DNA of 64,000 nt from the NCBI RefSeq assembly GCF_900104685.1, contig NZ_LT629755.1, positions 2,542,001-2,606,000 of the forward strand, written 5' to 3'. The notes beneath the pieces are model-generated. The model searched no databases, was not told where the DNA came from, and was given only the letters and a program-made list of their open reading frames with translations. This document shows positions 41,915-50,206 of the stretch, one piece after another. Every line of letters starts with the position of its first letter. The first letter of the stretch is position 1. This DNA comes from Agromyces flavus (GTDB lineage Bacteria; Actinomycetota; Actinomycetes; Actinomycetales; Microbacteriaceae). The position numbers were made by a program, and so were the translations under genes.

Positions 41915-43525
41915 ATGGGTGTCGTCGCCGGGGTACGCGTCGCGGCACGTCGCGCGCGCCTGCTCCCGCCGTGGGTCAAGCGAGCGGATGCCGCGGCCAC
42001 GCGCCGGATCAACGGATGGCACTCGCATCCGCACGTCGACCAGTTCTGGTGGCGGTTCACGGGCTTCGCCGACAAGGGCGTGCTGTGGTTCACCGCGGCC
42101 GGCGTGCTCGCCGTCGTCGGGCACCGGCGCGCGGCGGCCCGGGGACTCCTGTCGCTCATCACGGCGAGCGCCGTCACGAACCTCATCGCGAAGCGCGTGT
42201 TCGGCGGCGATCGGCCCGCACTCGAGGACGTGCCCATCGGACGTCGGCTGCCGATCCAGCCGTCCAGTCGCACGTTCCCGTCGGGGCACTCGGCGAGCGC
42301 GGCGGCGTTCACCGCGGGCGTCGCGCTCGAGTCGCCGCGCGTCGGCGCCGCACTCGCGCCGGTCGCCCTGGGCGTCGCCTACTCGCGGCTGCACACGGGC
42401 GTGCACTGGTTGTCCGACGTGATCGGCGGCCTCGCGATCGGCGTCGGCGTCGCCGCCGCGGGTGCGGCGATCGTGCGTCCGCGGCCCGGCCCTCCCCCGC
42501 CGCCCGTGCCGCCCGGAGCCGACCGGACGCTGCCCGCCGCCCCCGACGGCGAGGGCGTGTTCATCGCCGTGAACCGCTCGGCGGGCACGAGCGTCGTGCG
42601 CGCCGACCCCATCGACGTGCTCGCCGAACGCCTCCCTCGCGCCGAGCTGCAGGTGCTCGAGTCCGACGAGGATCCCGGCCGGGCGATCGCCGCGGCGCTC
42701 GCACGCCCGGTGCCGCCCCGGATCGTCGGGATCTGCGGCGGCGACGGCTCGGTCGCGTGCGTCGCCGACGAGGCCCGGCGAGCCGGCGTGCCGCTGCTCA
42801 TCATCCCGGCCGGCACGTTCAACCACTTCGCGCGCACGGCCGGCCTCGCATCGGTGGACGCCGCCGTCGACGCGGTGCAGCGCGGCGAGGGCGTGCGCGT
42901 CGACCTCGCCGAGCTGACCTTCGGCGCGCACGAGCCGATCACCGTGACGAACGTCGCGTCGGTCGGCGTCTATCCCGACTTCGTCGCCGAGCGCGAACAG
43001 GTGCAGCGGCGCGTCGGGAACAAGTGGCTGGCGGCGGTGGTCGCCGCCGCTCGCGTGCTGCGCCGGTCGGATCCGGTCACGGTCGTGGTCGACGGGCGCC
43101 GCGCCGAGGTCTGGACGCTGTTCGTGGGCGTCGGGCGCAACGAGCGCGACCTGCCCGCGCCGCTGCAGCGACGCACGCTCGACGATGGACTGCTCGACGT
43201 CCGCGCGCTGCACGCCGGCTCGCGCGCGGGTGCGATCGCGTCACTCGCGTTCGGACGCCGGACCGCGGCGGTGGTGCGAGCGCTCCGACTCGTCCCCGAA
43301 CGCGTCGAGGCGTTCACGACGACGAAACTCACGGTCGACGTGCGACCGCGTGGCGGTCAGCCGCCCGGTTTCGCCCACGACGGCGAGGTCGCGCTCGACG
43401 AACCGGCCGCGGCATCCGCTCACCTGTCGGCCCCCGGCTACCGCACGCGGATCCGGATCCTGCCCGGTGCGCTCGACGTGTACCGCCCGGCCACGACCGA
43501 CGAGGGCCGACCCGCGTCGGACTAG
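41915..43525 (+). CDS. PAP2 phosphatase / diacylglycerol kinase fusion protein
   Basis: 536 aa. Residues 15-190: PAP2 lipid phosphatase with the three motifs KRVFGGDRP, FPSGHSA and SRLHTGVHWLSD, plus membrane spans. After a Pro-rich linker (about 192-210) comes a diacylglycerol/sphingosine-kinase-like domain (RIVGICGGDGSVACVADEAR, LLIIPAGTFNHFARTAG, LDDGLLDVRALHA, FAHDGEVALDEP). The two halves have opposite chemistry on lipid phosphates. ATG follows TACGCT by 6 nt. Its TAG stop interlocks with murB (CTAG). Confidence 0.9.
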   Translation: MGVVAGVRVAARRARLLPPWVKRADAAATRRINGWHSHPHVDQFWWRFTGFADKGVLWFTAAGVLAVVGHRRAAARGLLSLITASAVTNLIAKRVFGGDRPALEDVPIGRRLPIQPSSRTFPSGHSASAAAFTAGVALESPRVGAALAPVALGVAYSRLHTGVHWLSDVIGGLAIGVGVAAAGAAIVRPRPGPPPPPVPPGADRTLPAAPDGEGVFIAVNRSAGTSVVRADPIDVLAERLPRAELQVLESDEDPGRAIAAALARPVPPRIVGICGGDGSVACVADEARRAGVPLLIIPAGTFNHFARTAGLASVDAAVDAVQRGEGVRVDLAELTFGAHEPITVTNVASVGVYPDFVAEREQVQRRVGNKWLAAVVAAARVLRRSDPVTVVVDGRRAEVWTLFVGVGRNERDLPAPLQRRTLDDGLLDVRALHAGSRAGAIASLAFGRRTAAVVRALRLVPERVEAFTTTKLTVDVRPRGGQPPGFAHDGEVALDEPAAASAHLSAPGYRTRIRILPGALDVYRPATTDEGRPASD

Positions 43526-44760
43526 AGTTCGACGCCCACGACCGTTGGCTCGGGATGCAGCACGATGCCGAACTCGGCCTGGACGCGCTGCTGCACGAAG
43601 CGCGCGAGCTGTGCCACCTCTTCAGCCGAGGCGCCGCCGCGGTTCGTGAGCGCGAGCGTGTGCTTCGTCGAGATCCCGGCGCGAGAGCCCGGCAGGGCGA
43701 ACCCGCGGTGGATGCCGCTGCGCTCGATGAGCCAGGCCGCCGAGAGCTTCACGAGCGGCGGCGTCGACGCGCCATCCGACGCATGCTCCTCGACCTGCTC
43801 GAGCTCGGCCTGGTGGGCGAGGAACGCGTCGAGCGGCGACTCGGCGGCGAGCTCGGCGAGCGGCGTGACCTCGTCGGGCTCCTCGGGCTCGACGTACCAG
43901 CGCGGCGCGTCCCCGGGGAGCGTCCGCGCCACGCGCTCGGGCACGATCGGGTTGGTGAAGAACGACCCGGCGCTGACCGAGTCGACGTCGTCGGGATCGA
44001 GCACCATGCCCTTGCCGGCGCGCAGGGCGAGGACGGCCTCGCGGACGCGTGCGAGCGGCACCCGGTCGCCCAGCTGCACGCCGAGGGCGTTCGCCAGCTG
44101 TGCGTACGCGACCGGCGTGCCGAGCGCCTCGCCGAGCACCTCGCGCTCGGCGGTCGTGTCGTGCAGGACGAGGTCGACCGAGACGACGACACCGCGGAGC
44201 CCCTGTTTGAGCACCGAGGTGCGGTAGCCGAGCTCGAGCTCGTCGGCCGACATGACGCGGGGCTCGGACTCGCCCTCGCCGAGGAACTCGATGCCGAGCA
44301 GCGCGCTCGAGAGCTCCTGCCCGTAGGCGCCGATGTTCTGCACGGGCGACGCGCCGACCGAACCCGGGATGCCCGCGAGCGCCTCGAGGCCGGCGAACCC
44401 GCGCTCGACCGTGAAGGCCACGAGCTCGTCCCAGTTCTCGCCCGCCTGCACCCGCAGGTGCACCGTGCCGTCCTCGTCACCGGGTCGCACGTCGATGCCG
44501 CGCGTCGCGATGCGGATCACGGTGCCGTCGAAGCCGTCGTCGCCGACGAGCACGTTCGACCCGCCGCCGAGCACCATCCACGGCTCGCCCGACGCCTCGG
44601 CCTCGTGCACGAGCTCGACGAGCTCGTCGGGCGTCGTCGCGGTGACGAGGCGAGCGACAGGGCCGCCCACGCGCAATGTCGTGAGATCGGCGAAGCGGAT
44701 GGCGCGTGCCTCGCGCTCCTCGGCCGCGTGCGTCGTCTCGGGCGTTCCGGACTCGGTCAT
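43522..44760 (-). CDS. murB: UDP-N-acetylmuramate dehydrogenase
   Basis: 412 aa. Reduces UDP-N-acetylenolpyruvylglucosamine to UDP-MurNAc with FAD and NADPH. FAD domain (WMVLGGGSNVLVGDDGFDGT), GIPGSVGASPVQNIGAYGQE, catalytic Ser in VSAGSFFTNPIVP, KLSAAWLIERSGI and final Glu region LHPEPTVVGVEL. Starts one base after the stop of the MaoC gene, so all three genes 45651-43522 likely form one transcript. Confidence 0.95.
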   Translation of the reverse strand: MTESGTPETTHAAEEREARAIRFADLTTLRVGGPVARLVTATTPDELVELVHEAEASGEPWMVLGGGSNVLVGDDGFDGTVIRIATRGIDVRPGDEDGTVHLRVQAGENWDELVAFTVERGFAGLEALAGIPGSVGASPVQNIGAYGQELSSALLGIEFLGEGESEPRVMSADELELGYRTSVLKQGLRGVVVSVDLVLHDTTAEREVLGEALGTPVAYAQLANALGVQLGDRVPLARVREAVLALRAGKGMVLDPDDVDSVSAGSFFTNPIVPERVARTLPGDAPRWYVEPEEPDEVTPLAELAAESPLDAFLAHQAELEQVEEHASDGASTPPLVKLSAAWLIERSGIHRGFALPGSRAGISTKHTLALTNRGGASAEEVAQLARFVQQRVQAEFGIVLHPEPTVVGVEL

Positions 44761-44761
44761 C

Positions 44762-45205
44762 TCAGGCGAGCACCACCCGCACCTGCGCCTTGCCGAGCAC
44801 GGTCGCGCCCTCGAAGGTGACGGTGAGGTCGATGCGGGCCGCACGCGCCTCGGCGTCGAGCTGGCCGACCTTCGCGGTGACCGAGACATCCGCCCCGGCC
44901 TCGGGGTCGACGACGACGGGTCGCGTGAACTTCGTCTGGTAGTCGACGACCCGGGCCGGGTCGCCCGCCCAGTCGACGACCGGCTGCACGGCGAGGCCCA
45001 TCGTGAGCATGCCGTGCGCGAGCACGCCCGGCAGGCCGACCGACGCGGCGGCGTCGTCGCGGTAGTGGATCGGGTTGAAGTCGCCCGAGGCGCCGGCGTA
45101 GCGCACGAGCGAGTCGCGCGTGAGGTGGACGTCGCGCTCGGCGACGACGTCGCCCACGGCGAGCGAGTCGAAGTCGGGAGCGGCGGTGGCGGTCGTCTCG
45201 GGCAT
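44762..45205 (-). CDS. MaoC-family hot-dog dehydratase (HadB-like)
   Basis: 147 aa. MaoC hydratase signature YAGASGDFNPIHYRDDAAAS with the Asp-x5-His pair, then GLPGVLAHGMLTMGLAVQPV. Together with the preceding subunit it should make a heterodimeric (R)-3-hydroxyacyl-ACP dehydratase, as HadAB does in mycobacteria. In an organism without mycolic acids its fatty-acid role is unclear. ATG overlaps the stop of the upstream gene by one base (TGATG-like). Confidence 0.88.
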   Translation of the reverse strand: MPETTATAAPDFDSLAVGDVVAERDVHLTRDSLVRYAGASGDFNPIHYRDDAAASVGLPGVLAHGMLTMGLAVQPVVDWAGDPARVVDYQTKFTRPVVVDPEAGADVSVTAKVGQLDAEARAARIDLTVTFEGATVLGKAQVRVVLA

Positions 45206-45651
45206 CAGTCGTCTCCTCGTACGACGAGCGTGGAGATGGCGGTCACGACGTGCTCGCCCGCGGCGTCGGTGACGACCGACTCGGCGGTGACCATCGCGTG
45301 CGCGCCGAGCGTCTTCACGCTCGAGACGGTCAGGGTCGCGGTGAGCTCGTCGCCCGCGACGATGGCGCGCGACGACGTGAAGCGCTGGTCGCCGTGCACG
45401 ACCCGCGAGAAGTCGATTCCGGCATCGGGCTCGGCGAGGAGCTGCGCGAGCGTGCGCTCCTGGATGACGACCGCGAAGGTCGGCGGCGCGACGATGTCGG
45501 CGTGGCCGGCCGCGCGTGCGGCGTCGACGTCGAGGTTGATCGGGTCGGTCGCGAACACCGCGCGCGCGAACTCGCGCACCTTCTCACGACCCACGAGGTA
45601 CGGCTCGGTGGGCGCGAACACGCGGCCCTGCAGCTCGGGGTTCACTGGCAC
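45205..45651 (-). CDS. FAS1-like hot-dog dehydratase subunit (HadA-like)
   Basis: 148 aa from GTG 45651. MaoC N-terminal dehydratase fold without the catalytic motif: LVGREKVREFARAVFATDPI, VAPPTFAVVIQERTLAQLL, HGDQRFTSSRAIVAGDELTA. This is the substrate-binding half that partners the 44762 protein. The palindrome CTGGCAC-c-GTGCCAG (45645-45659) overlaps the start codon and could be an operator. First gene of the dehydratase-murB transcript. Confidence 0.87.
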   Translation of the reverse strand: MPVNPELQGRVFAPTEPYLVGREKVREFARAVFATDPINLDVDAARAAGHADIVAPPTFAVVIQERTLAQLLAEPDAGIDFSRVVHGDQRFTSSRAIVAGDELTATLTVSSVKTLGAHAMVTAESVVTDAAGEHVVTAISTLVVRGDD

Positions 45652-45684
45652 CGTGCCAGTCTACGCAGCGGCCGGCGCGACGCC

Positions 45685-46272
45685 TCAGCGCTTGCCGCCG
45701 CCGAGCAGCCCGCCGAGCAGGTCGCCGAGGCCGCCGAGCATGCCGCCGGTTCCACCGCCGGTCGAGCCGCCGCCCCCGCCGCCGAGCAGGCCGCCGAGGA
45801 TGTCGCCGATGCCGCCGCCTCCGCCGCTGCCGCCGCCCGAGGCATCCGCCTGCGCGGTGCCACCGCCCTGCTGCCGCTTCGAGAACTGGGCCGCGAGGAA
45901 GCTCAGCACGATCGGCGCGAGGATCGGGAGCAGCTTCTGGATGAGCCCTTGGCCGCCGCCGCCGGAGTCGCCGAGCTTCTGCACGACCTGGTCGGTGTTC
46001 GAGCCGAAGACGTTGTGGACGATCTTGTCGCCGTCGCCCTGGTCGACCTCGTCGAGGTTCACGCCGCCCTCGAACAACTGCGGCGAGTGGTGCTCGACCG
46101 CGCGCTCGAGCGAGGCGGCGCCCGCCGGGTCCTGCGCATTGGCGCCCATGCCGCCGAGCAGCGCGGGCAGCGCCTGGTCGACGGCCGACCGCGCGGTCGC
46201 CTCGTCGACCCCGAGCCGCGCGGCCAGGTCGGAGATCGGGATGTTGGCGATGATGTCGTCGTACGAGGTCAT
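45685..46272 (-). CDS. DUF937-domain protein with Gly-rich tail
   Basis: 195 aa. Residues 1-125 form a DUF937 unit (MTSYDDIIANIPISDLAARL, QALPALLGGMGANAQDPAGA, KIVHNVFGSNTDQVVQKLGD, then LLPILAPIVLSFLAAQF). The last 65 residues are Gly repeats (SGGGGGIGDILGGLLGGGGG). DUF937 proteins (YidB-like) are of unknown function; the fold is all-helical. AAGGGGG before the ATG and TAGCGT on the minus strand at 46324-46319 give a clear promoter and start. Confidence 0.88.
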   Translation of the reverse strand: MTSYDDIIANIPISDLAARLGVDEATARSAVDQALPALLGGMGANAQDPAGAASLERAVEHHSPQLFEGGVNLDEVDQGDGDKIVHNVFGSNTDQVVQKLGDSGGGGQGLIQKLLPILAPIVLSFLAAQFSKRQQGGGTAQADASGGGSGGGGGIGDILGGLLGGGGGGSTGGGTGGMLGGLGDLLGGLLGGGKR

Positions 46273-46437
46273 GCGGATGTTCCCCCTTCGCGCCGCCCGC
46301 CGTCGGGCGCCACGGATCACGCTACCGGCGCGATGGTCCGGCGGTCGAGGGCGTTGCGCGTGACCGTCGGAGGCGTCACTCGTCCTCGCGCAGGCGGCCG
46401 CCCCCACCCACGCACTCACCCGCCTCGCAGGTCGAGC

Positions 46438-46566
46438 GGTCGCGGATGGCGCGTTCCGCTCGCCATCCTCGACCTCTCGATTCGAGGATCCCCGTGCTCA
46501 GCCGCGCCTCCCGACGCGAAAGGTCGCGGATGGTGCGTCCCGGTCGCCATCAGCGACGTCTCGATT
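46438..46566. repeat. Pair of 45-bp direct repeats
   Basis: 46438-46482 and 46522-46566 match at 39 of 45 positions; both begin GGTCGCGGATGG and end TCTCGATT. The first holds an inner palindrome (GGATGGCG with CGCCATCC, 9 nt apart). They make up most of the 360-base gap 46273-46632, whose remainder is the DUF937 promoter and the ArsR promoter. Confidence 0.6.
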
Positions 46567-46597
46567 GTCGGAATCATGGATGGTCATAGATTTAGGC

Positions 46598-46632
46598 TTG
46601 ACTTATATAAGTCTGAGATGAAGAATAGCCGC
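46598..46632 (+). promoter_or_regulatory. Promoter and 14-bp operator of the arsR-SRPBCC operon
   Basis: TTGACT (46598-46603), 17 bases, then AAGAAT (46621-46626) and six bases to ATG 46633: a -35/-10 pair for a leaderless mRNA. The perfect palindrome GACTTATATAAGTC (46600-46613) overlaps the -35, as expected for self-repression by an ArsR dimer. The local sequence is strikingly AT-rich. Confidence 0.65.
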
Positions 46633-46992
46633 ATGCACGCGCTCGACATCCTCGGCGACCCCGTCCGGCGGCGGATCGTGGAACTCCTCGCCGACGGCGA
46701 GCAGGCTGCGGGCGAGGTCGGTCGCGTCGTGCAGGCCGAGTTCGGCATCAGCCAGCCGGCCGTGTCGCAGCATCTCCGCGTGCTGCGCGAGTCCGGGTTC
46801 GCCACGGTGCGCGCCGCGGGCACGCGGCGGCTGTACGCGCTCGATCCCGAGCCCATCCACGCGGCCGCCGAATGGTTCACGCCGTTCGAGCGGTTCTGGC
46901 GCCCGCACCTCGACGCACTCGGCACCGAACTCGCGAGGTCGGCGCGCGCGCGCCGGCTCGCGACATCCGATTCACCCGCGAAGGAGCACTGA
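46633..46992 (+). CDS. ArsR-family transcriptional repressor
   Basis: 119 aa from ATG 46633. Winged helix: MHALDILGDPVRRRIVELLA, EFGISQPAVSQHLRVLRESG, ATVRAAGTRRLYALDPEPIH, and WFTPFERFWRPHLDALGTEL. No Cys metal site, so it is the non-metal type usually found beside SRPBCC/AHSA1 genes. The ATG 15 bases upstream (46618) is less likely because the inferred transcript start is at 46633. One base separates it from the SRPBCC gene. Confidence 0.9.
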   Translation: MHALDILGDPVRRRIVELLADGEQAAGEVGRVVQAEFGISQPAVSQHLRVLRESGFATVRAAGTRRLYALDPEPIHAAAEWFTPFERFWRPHLDALGTELARSARARRLATSDSPAKEH

Positions 46993-46993
46993 C

Positions 46994-47647
46994 ATGGACA
47001 TCGAGGCACAGATCGACGCGGTCGACCGCACCCTCACCTCGGGTGAGCGCGACGGCGCCGGCACCCACGTGCAGACGATCGCCCAGACCTACCGCGCCCC
47101 GATCGACGACGTGTGGGACGCGTTCACGTCGGTCGAGCGCATCCCGCGCTGGTTCCTGCCCGTGAGCGGCGACCTGCGCCTGGGCGGCCGCTACGCGATC
47201 GAGGGCAACGCGAGCGGCACGGTCGAGTCGTGCGACGCGCCCCGGTCGTTCGGCGTGACCTGGGAGTACGGCGGCGGCGTGACATGGGTCACGGTGCGCC
47301 TCGACGAGGTCGACGCCGAGCACACGCGCGTCGAGCTCGAGCACGTGGCGCTCGCCGACGAGATCGGGGCCGAGATGTGGGAGCAGTTCGGGCCCGGCGC
47401 GACCGGCGTCGGCTGGGACGGCGCGATGCTCGGGCTCGCGCAGCACTTCACGACGGGCGAGGTCCGGCCCGACAACTCCGCCGAGTGGCTGCAGTCCGAT
47501 GAGGGCGTGCGCTTCACGCGCCTCAGCGCCGATCGCTGGGCCGACGCGCACATCGAGAGTGGGGCGGATGCCGCGACCGCTCGCCGCGCGGCCGACACGA
47601 CGTTCGCCGCCTACACGGGCGCCGAGCCGGCCGCGGCCGCCGACTGA
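46994..47647 (+). CDS. SRPBCC (AHSA1-like) domain protein
   Basis: 217 aa. START-like ligand-binding fold: TYRAPIDDVWDAFTSVERIP, RWFLPVSGDLRLGGRYAIEG, ASGTVESCDAPRSFGVTWEY, HTRVELEHVALADEIGAEMW. Proteins of this type bind hydrophobic small molecules; the enzyme role, if any, is unknown. Behind ArsR with AAGGAG in the overlap region; ArsR-SRPBCC pairs are common. An Ala-rich tail ends the protein. Confidence 0.9.
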   Translation: MDIEAQIDAVDRTLTSGERDGAGTHVQTIAQTYRAPIDDVWDAFTSVERIPRWFLPVSGDLRLGGRYAIEGNASGTVESCDAPRSFGVTWEYGGGVTWVTVRLDEVDAEHTRVELEHVALADEIGAEMWEQFGPGATGVGWDGAMLGLAQHFTTGEVRPDNSAEWLQSDEGVRFTRLSADRWADAHIESGADAATARRAADTTFAAYTGAEPAAAAD

Positions 47648-47682
47648 CCGCGCGTCTCGACCGCCCGGTGGCACACGACGAA

Positions 47683-47712
47683 CCGCCCCGCCGGGTGTCG
47701 CCGGCGGGGCGG
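47683..47712. terminator. Convergent hairpin terminator
   Basis: 12-bp perfect GC stem (47683-47694 with 47701-47712), 6-nt loop, between the SRPBCC gene (ends 47647) and the APC permease (ends 47763). Serves both directions by position. Confidence 0.7.
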
Positions 47713-47762
47713 ATCGGGGTGCGCGCTCGGTCCCGCCGTACGCGGCGAACCCGAGTGCGGTC

Positions 47763-49322
47763 TCAGTCGGCCGAGGCGCGCGAGAGCGTCTCGCCGCGGA
47801 AGAAGGCGGGCCGCTTGATGGCCTGCCAGATCATGATGACGATGCCGGTGAGCAGCACCACCATGCCGAGGATGAACACGAGTCCGAGCCCGAACAGGTG
47901 CGAGCCCGAGCCGTAGTCGGGGTCCATGCTGTCGATGAGCGTCGTGAAGAACAGCACGGCGAGGATGACGCCGCCGACGAGCGGGAACAGCAGCGTGAAG
48001 AAGAACTCGCGCACCGAGCGGAACCAGGTCTTCCGGAAGTACCACACCGCCGCGAAGGCGGTCAGTCCGTAGTAGAAGCAGATCATCATGCCGAGCGTGG
48101 TGATGGTGTCCCAGAGCACGTTCTCGCTGACGAAGCGCATGACGGTGTAGAAGACGGATGCCACGACCGCCGACACGATGGTCGCGTACCCGGGCGTGAA
48201 GAACCGGGGGCTCACCTTCGCGAACTTCTCGGGCAGCGCGCCGTAGTGCCCCATCGCGAGCAGGGTGCGCGCGGGCGAGACGAAGGTCGACTGCAGCGAC
48301 GCTGCCGACGAGGACAGCACCGCGATCGAGACGAGCACGGCGAGCGGGCCGAGGACCGGGCCGGCGAGCGCGAAGAAGACGTTGTCCTGGATGTCGGGGT
48401 TGCCGAGCCCGAACTCGCCCGTCCCGACGCCGGCGAACGCGATGAGCGACACCGAGATGAGCAGGTAGAGCGCCACGATGATGACGACCGTGAGCGTCGC
48501 GGCGCGACCGGGCGTCGTCTCGGCGCCCTTCGTCTCCTCGTTCATCGTGAGCGTGACATCCCAGCCCCAGAAGATGAAGATCGACAGCGACAGGCCGGCC
48601 GCGAGCGCGCTGAAGTCGCTCACCGCGAACGGGTTGAACCAGCTGAGCTCGATCGGCGTCGCGTCGAACGCGGTGCCGTTGGCGACGCCCACCAGCGCCG
48701 CGACCGAGAACAGCACCAGCACGACGACCTGGAAGCCGACCAGCCAGTACTGCACCTTCTGCGTGGTCTGCATGTCGCGGTACGAGATCCACGTGGCGCC
48801 GAGCATGAAGAGGAGGCACACGACGACGTTGATGAACGGGTTCGCCGCGAGGTCGGCGATCTCGGGATTGGCGGCGACCTGCGAGATGAGCAGGAACAGG
48901 AAGTCCACCGCGATTCCGGCGAGGTTCGAGAGCACGAGGATGGTGGCCGCGATGAGCCCCCAGCCCGCGAGCCACCCGATCCACGGTCCGAACGCACGGC
49001 TCGCCCATGTGAACGACGTGCCCGAGTCGGGCATGCGGCGGTTGAGCTCGCGATAGCCGAACGCGACGAGCAGCATGGGGATGAAGCCGAGCAGGATGAT
49101 CGCCGGCACCTGCGTGCCGACCTCGGACACGGTCGGGCCGAGGGCCGCCGTGAGCGTGTAGGCCGGTGCGATGCACGAGATGCCGATGACGATCGCGCCG
49201 ATGAGGCCGACCGACCCGGCCGAGAGGCCTTTGCGGGTGATACCGCCCTGGGGCGCGTCGACCGCGCGCGTCGCCTCGGTGAGGGGCGCGCCGGACTGGG
49301 ACTGCTGCGGTTCGTGCGTCAT
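47763..49322 (-). CDS. APC-family permease, probable putrescine/amine importer
   Basis: 519 aa, about twelve spans. Family motifs: GSVGLIGAIVIGISCIAPAY, FGYRELNRRMPDSGTSFTWA, RAFGPWIGWLAGWGLIAAT, IFIFWGWDVTLTMNEETKGA. Matches the PuuP/YfnA-like amine and amino acid carriers. Last gene of the amine operon; its ATG overlaps the stop of the universal stress gene (ATGA). Context with putrescine oxidase suggests putrescine import, but selectivity cannot be read from sequence. Confidence 0.87.
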   Translation of the reverse strand: MTHEPQQSQSGAPLTEATRAVDAPQGGITRKGLSAGSVGLIGAIVIGISCIAPAYTLTAALGPTVSEVGTQVPAIILLGFIPMLLVAFGYRELNRRMPDSGTSFTWASRAFGPWIGWLAGWGLIAATILVLSNLAGIAVDFLFLLISQVAANPEIADLAANPFINVVVCLLFMLGATWISYRDMQTTQKVQYWLVGFQVVVLVLFSVAALVGVANGTAFDATPIELSWFNPFAVSDFSALAAGLSLSIFIFWGWDVTLTMNEETKGAETTPGRAATLTVVIIVALYLLISVSLIAFAGVGTGEFGLGNPDIQDNVFFALAGPVLGPLAVLVSIAVLSSSAASLQSTFVSPARTLLAMGHYGALPEKFAKVSPRFFTPGYATIVSAVVASVFYTVMRFVSENVLWDTITTLGMMICFYYGLTAFAAVWYFRKTWFRSVREFFFTLLFPLVGGVILAVLFFTTLIDSMDPDYGSGSHLFGLGLVFILGMVVLLTGIVIMIWQAIKRPAFFRGETLSRASAD

Positions 49323-50206
49323 TGCGATGTCTTTCCGTGGGTGGTGCGCGGTACCACGATCATGGGTACCGGGAGCTCGCGCAGCACCTTCGCCGCGGTC
49401 GAGCCGAGGAAGAGTCGGCGGGGCGCCGCGAGCCGGCTCGAGCCGACGAGCACGAGCTCGCCGTCGTGCCAGTCGAGGGCGTGCACGGCGTCCTCGATGG
49501 TGGACCCGCGGGCGATCTCGACGGTCGCCTCGATGCCGTCGGGCAGCGCGCGGTGCGCGTCGTGCAGCACCTGTTCGGCGTGGGTGGAGCTCGTGAGCTC
49601 GGCGAGGTGGGTGTCGAGGCCGGCGGGCAGATCGATGGGCACGAGCGAGAGCAGGCGCAGAGGTGCGCGCGTCGCGCGGGCGAGCGCGGTCGCCGCCTCG
49701 AGCTGCTCGTCGGCACCCGGCCGCGTGCCGATGCACGCGGTGATGCGGGTGACGCCCAGGCCGGCCGTGATCTCGCGGGCACCCGGCGGAGCGAGCGCGA
49801 CGGGAACGTCGGACGAGTGCAGCAGCTCGTTCGCGACCGAGCCGACGCGCGCGTGCGCGCGGCGTCCGCCGCCGGCCGCACCGACGACGATGAGGTTCGC
49901 GTCGAACTCGTGCGCGGCGTCGATCAGGCCCTCGGCGAACGACTCCGCGTAGCGGATGTGCAGCTTCGACGCGACATCCGCCCCCAGGTGCGTGGACGCC
50001 TCGGTGAGCCACTCGCGCGACTGCTCGCGCAGGTAGCGGAGGTAGCCCTGGTCGACGGGCACGCGCGCGTTGTGCGCCTCGGAGGGCAGCACCATGACGA
50101 CCTCGAGGACGCCCTCGGCGGCGCTCGCCACGCGGTTCGCGAGGGCGAGGGCGTCGGCGCCGGACTCGTTGGCCGTGTAGCCGACGACGATCCGGAGGTC
50201 GCTCAT
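49319..50206 (-). CDS. Universal stress protein, two tandem domains
   Basis: 295 aa. Two USP domains: 1-145 (RIVVGYTANESGADALALAN, ANLIVVGAAGGGRRAHARVG, SVANELLHSSDVPVALAPPG) and 150-290 (TACIGTRPGADEQLEAATAL, ELVLVGSSRLAAPRRLFLGS, TAAKVLRELPVPMIVVP). The G-x2-G-x9-G(S/T) ATP-binding pattern is seen in both. It lies between putrescine oxidase and the permease, overlapping each by four bases (ATGA), so it is tightly bound to amine use rather than being a free stress gene. Confidence 0.92.
   Translation of the reverse strand: MSDLRIVVGYTANESGADALALANRVASAAEGVLEVVMVLPSEAHNARVPVDQGYLRYLREQSREWLTEASTHLGADVASKLHIRYAESFAEGLIDAAHEFDANLIVVGAAGGGRRAHARVGSVANELLHSSDVPVALAPPGAREITAGLGVTRITACIGTRPGADEQLEAATALARATRAPLRLLSLVPIDLPAGLDTHLAELTSSTHAEQVLHDAHRALPDGIEATVEIARGSTIEDAVHALDWHDGELVLVGSSRLAAPRRLFLGSTAAKVLRELPVPMIVVPRTTHGKTSQ

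Noticed and set aside
46618..46632. ATG at 46618 as the start of the ArsR gene
   Set aside because: The -35/-10 pair places the transcript start at about 46633, and the family begins at MHALDILGDP.
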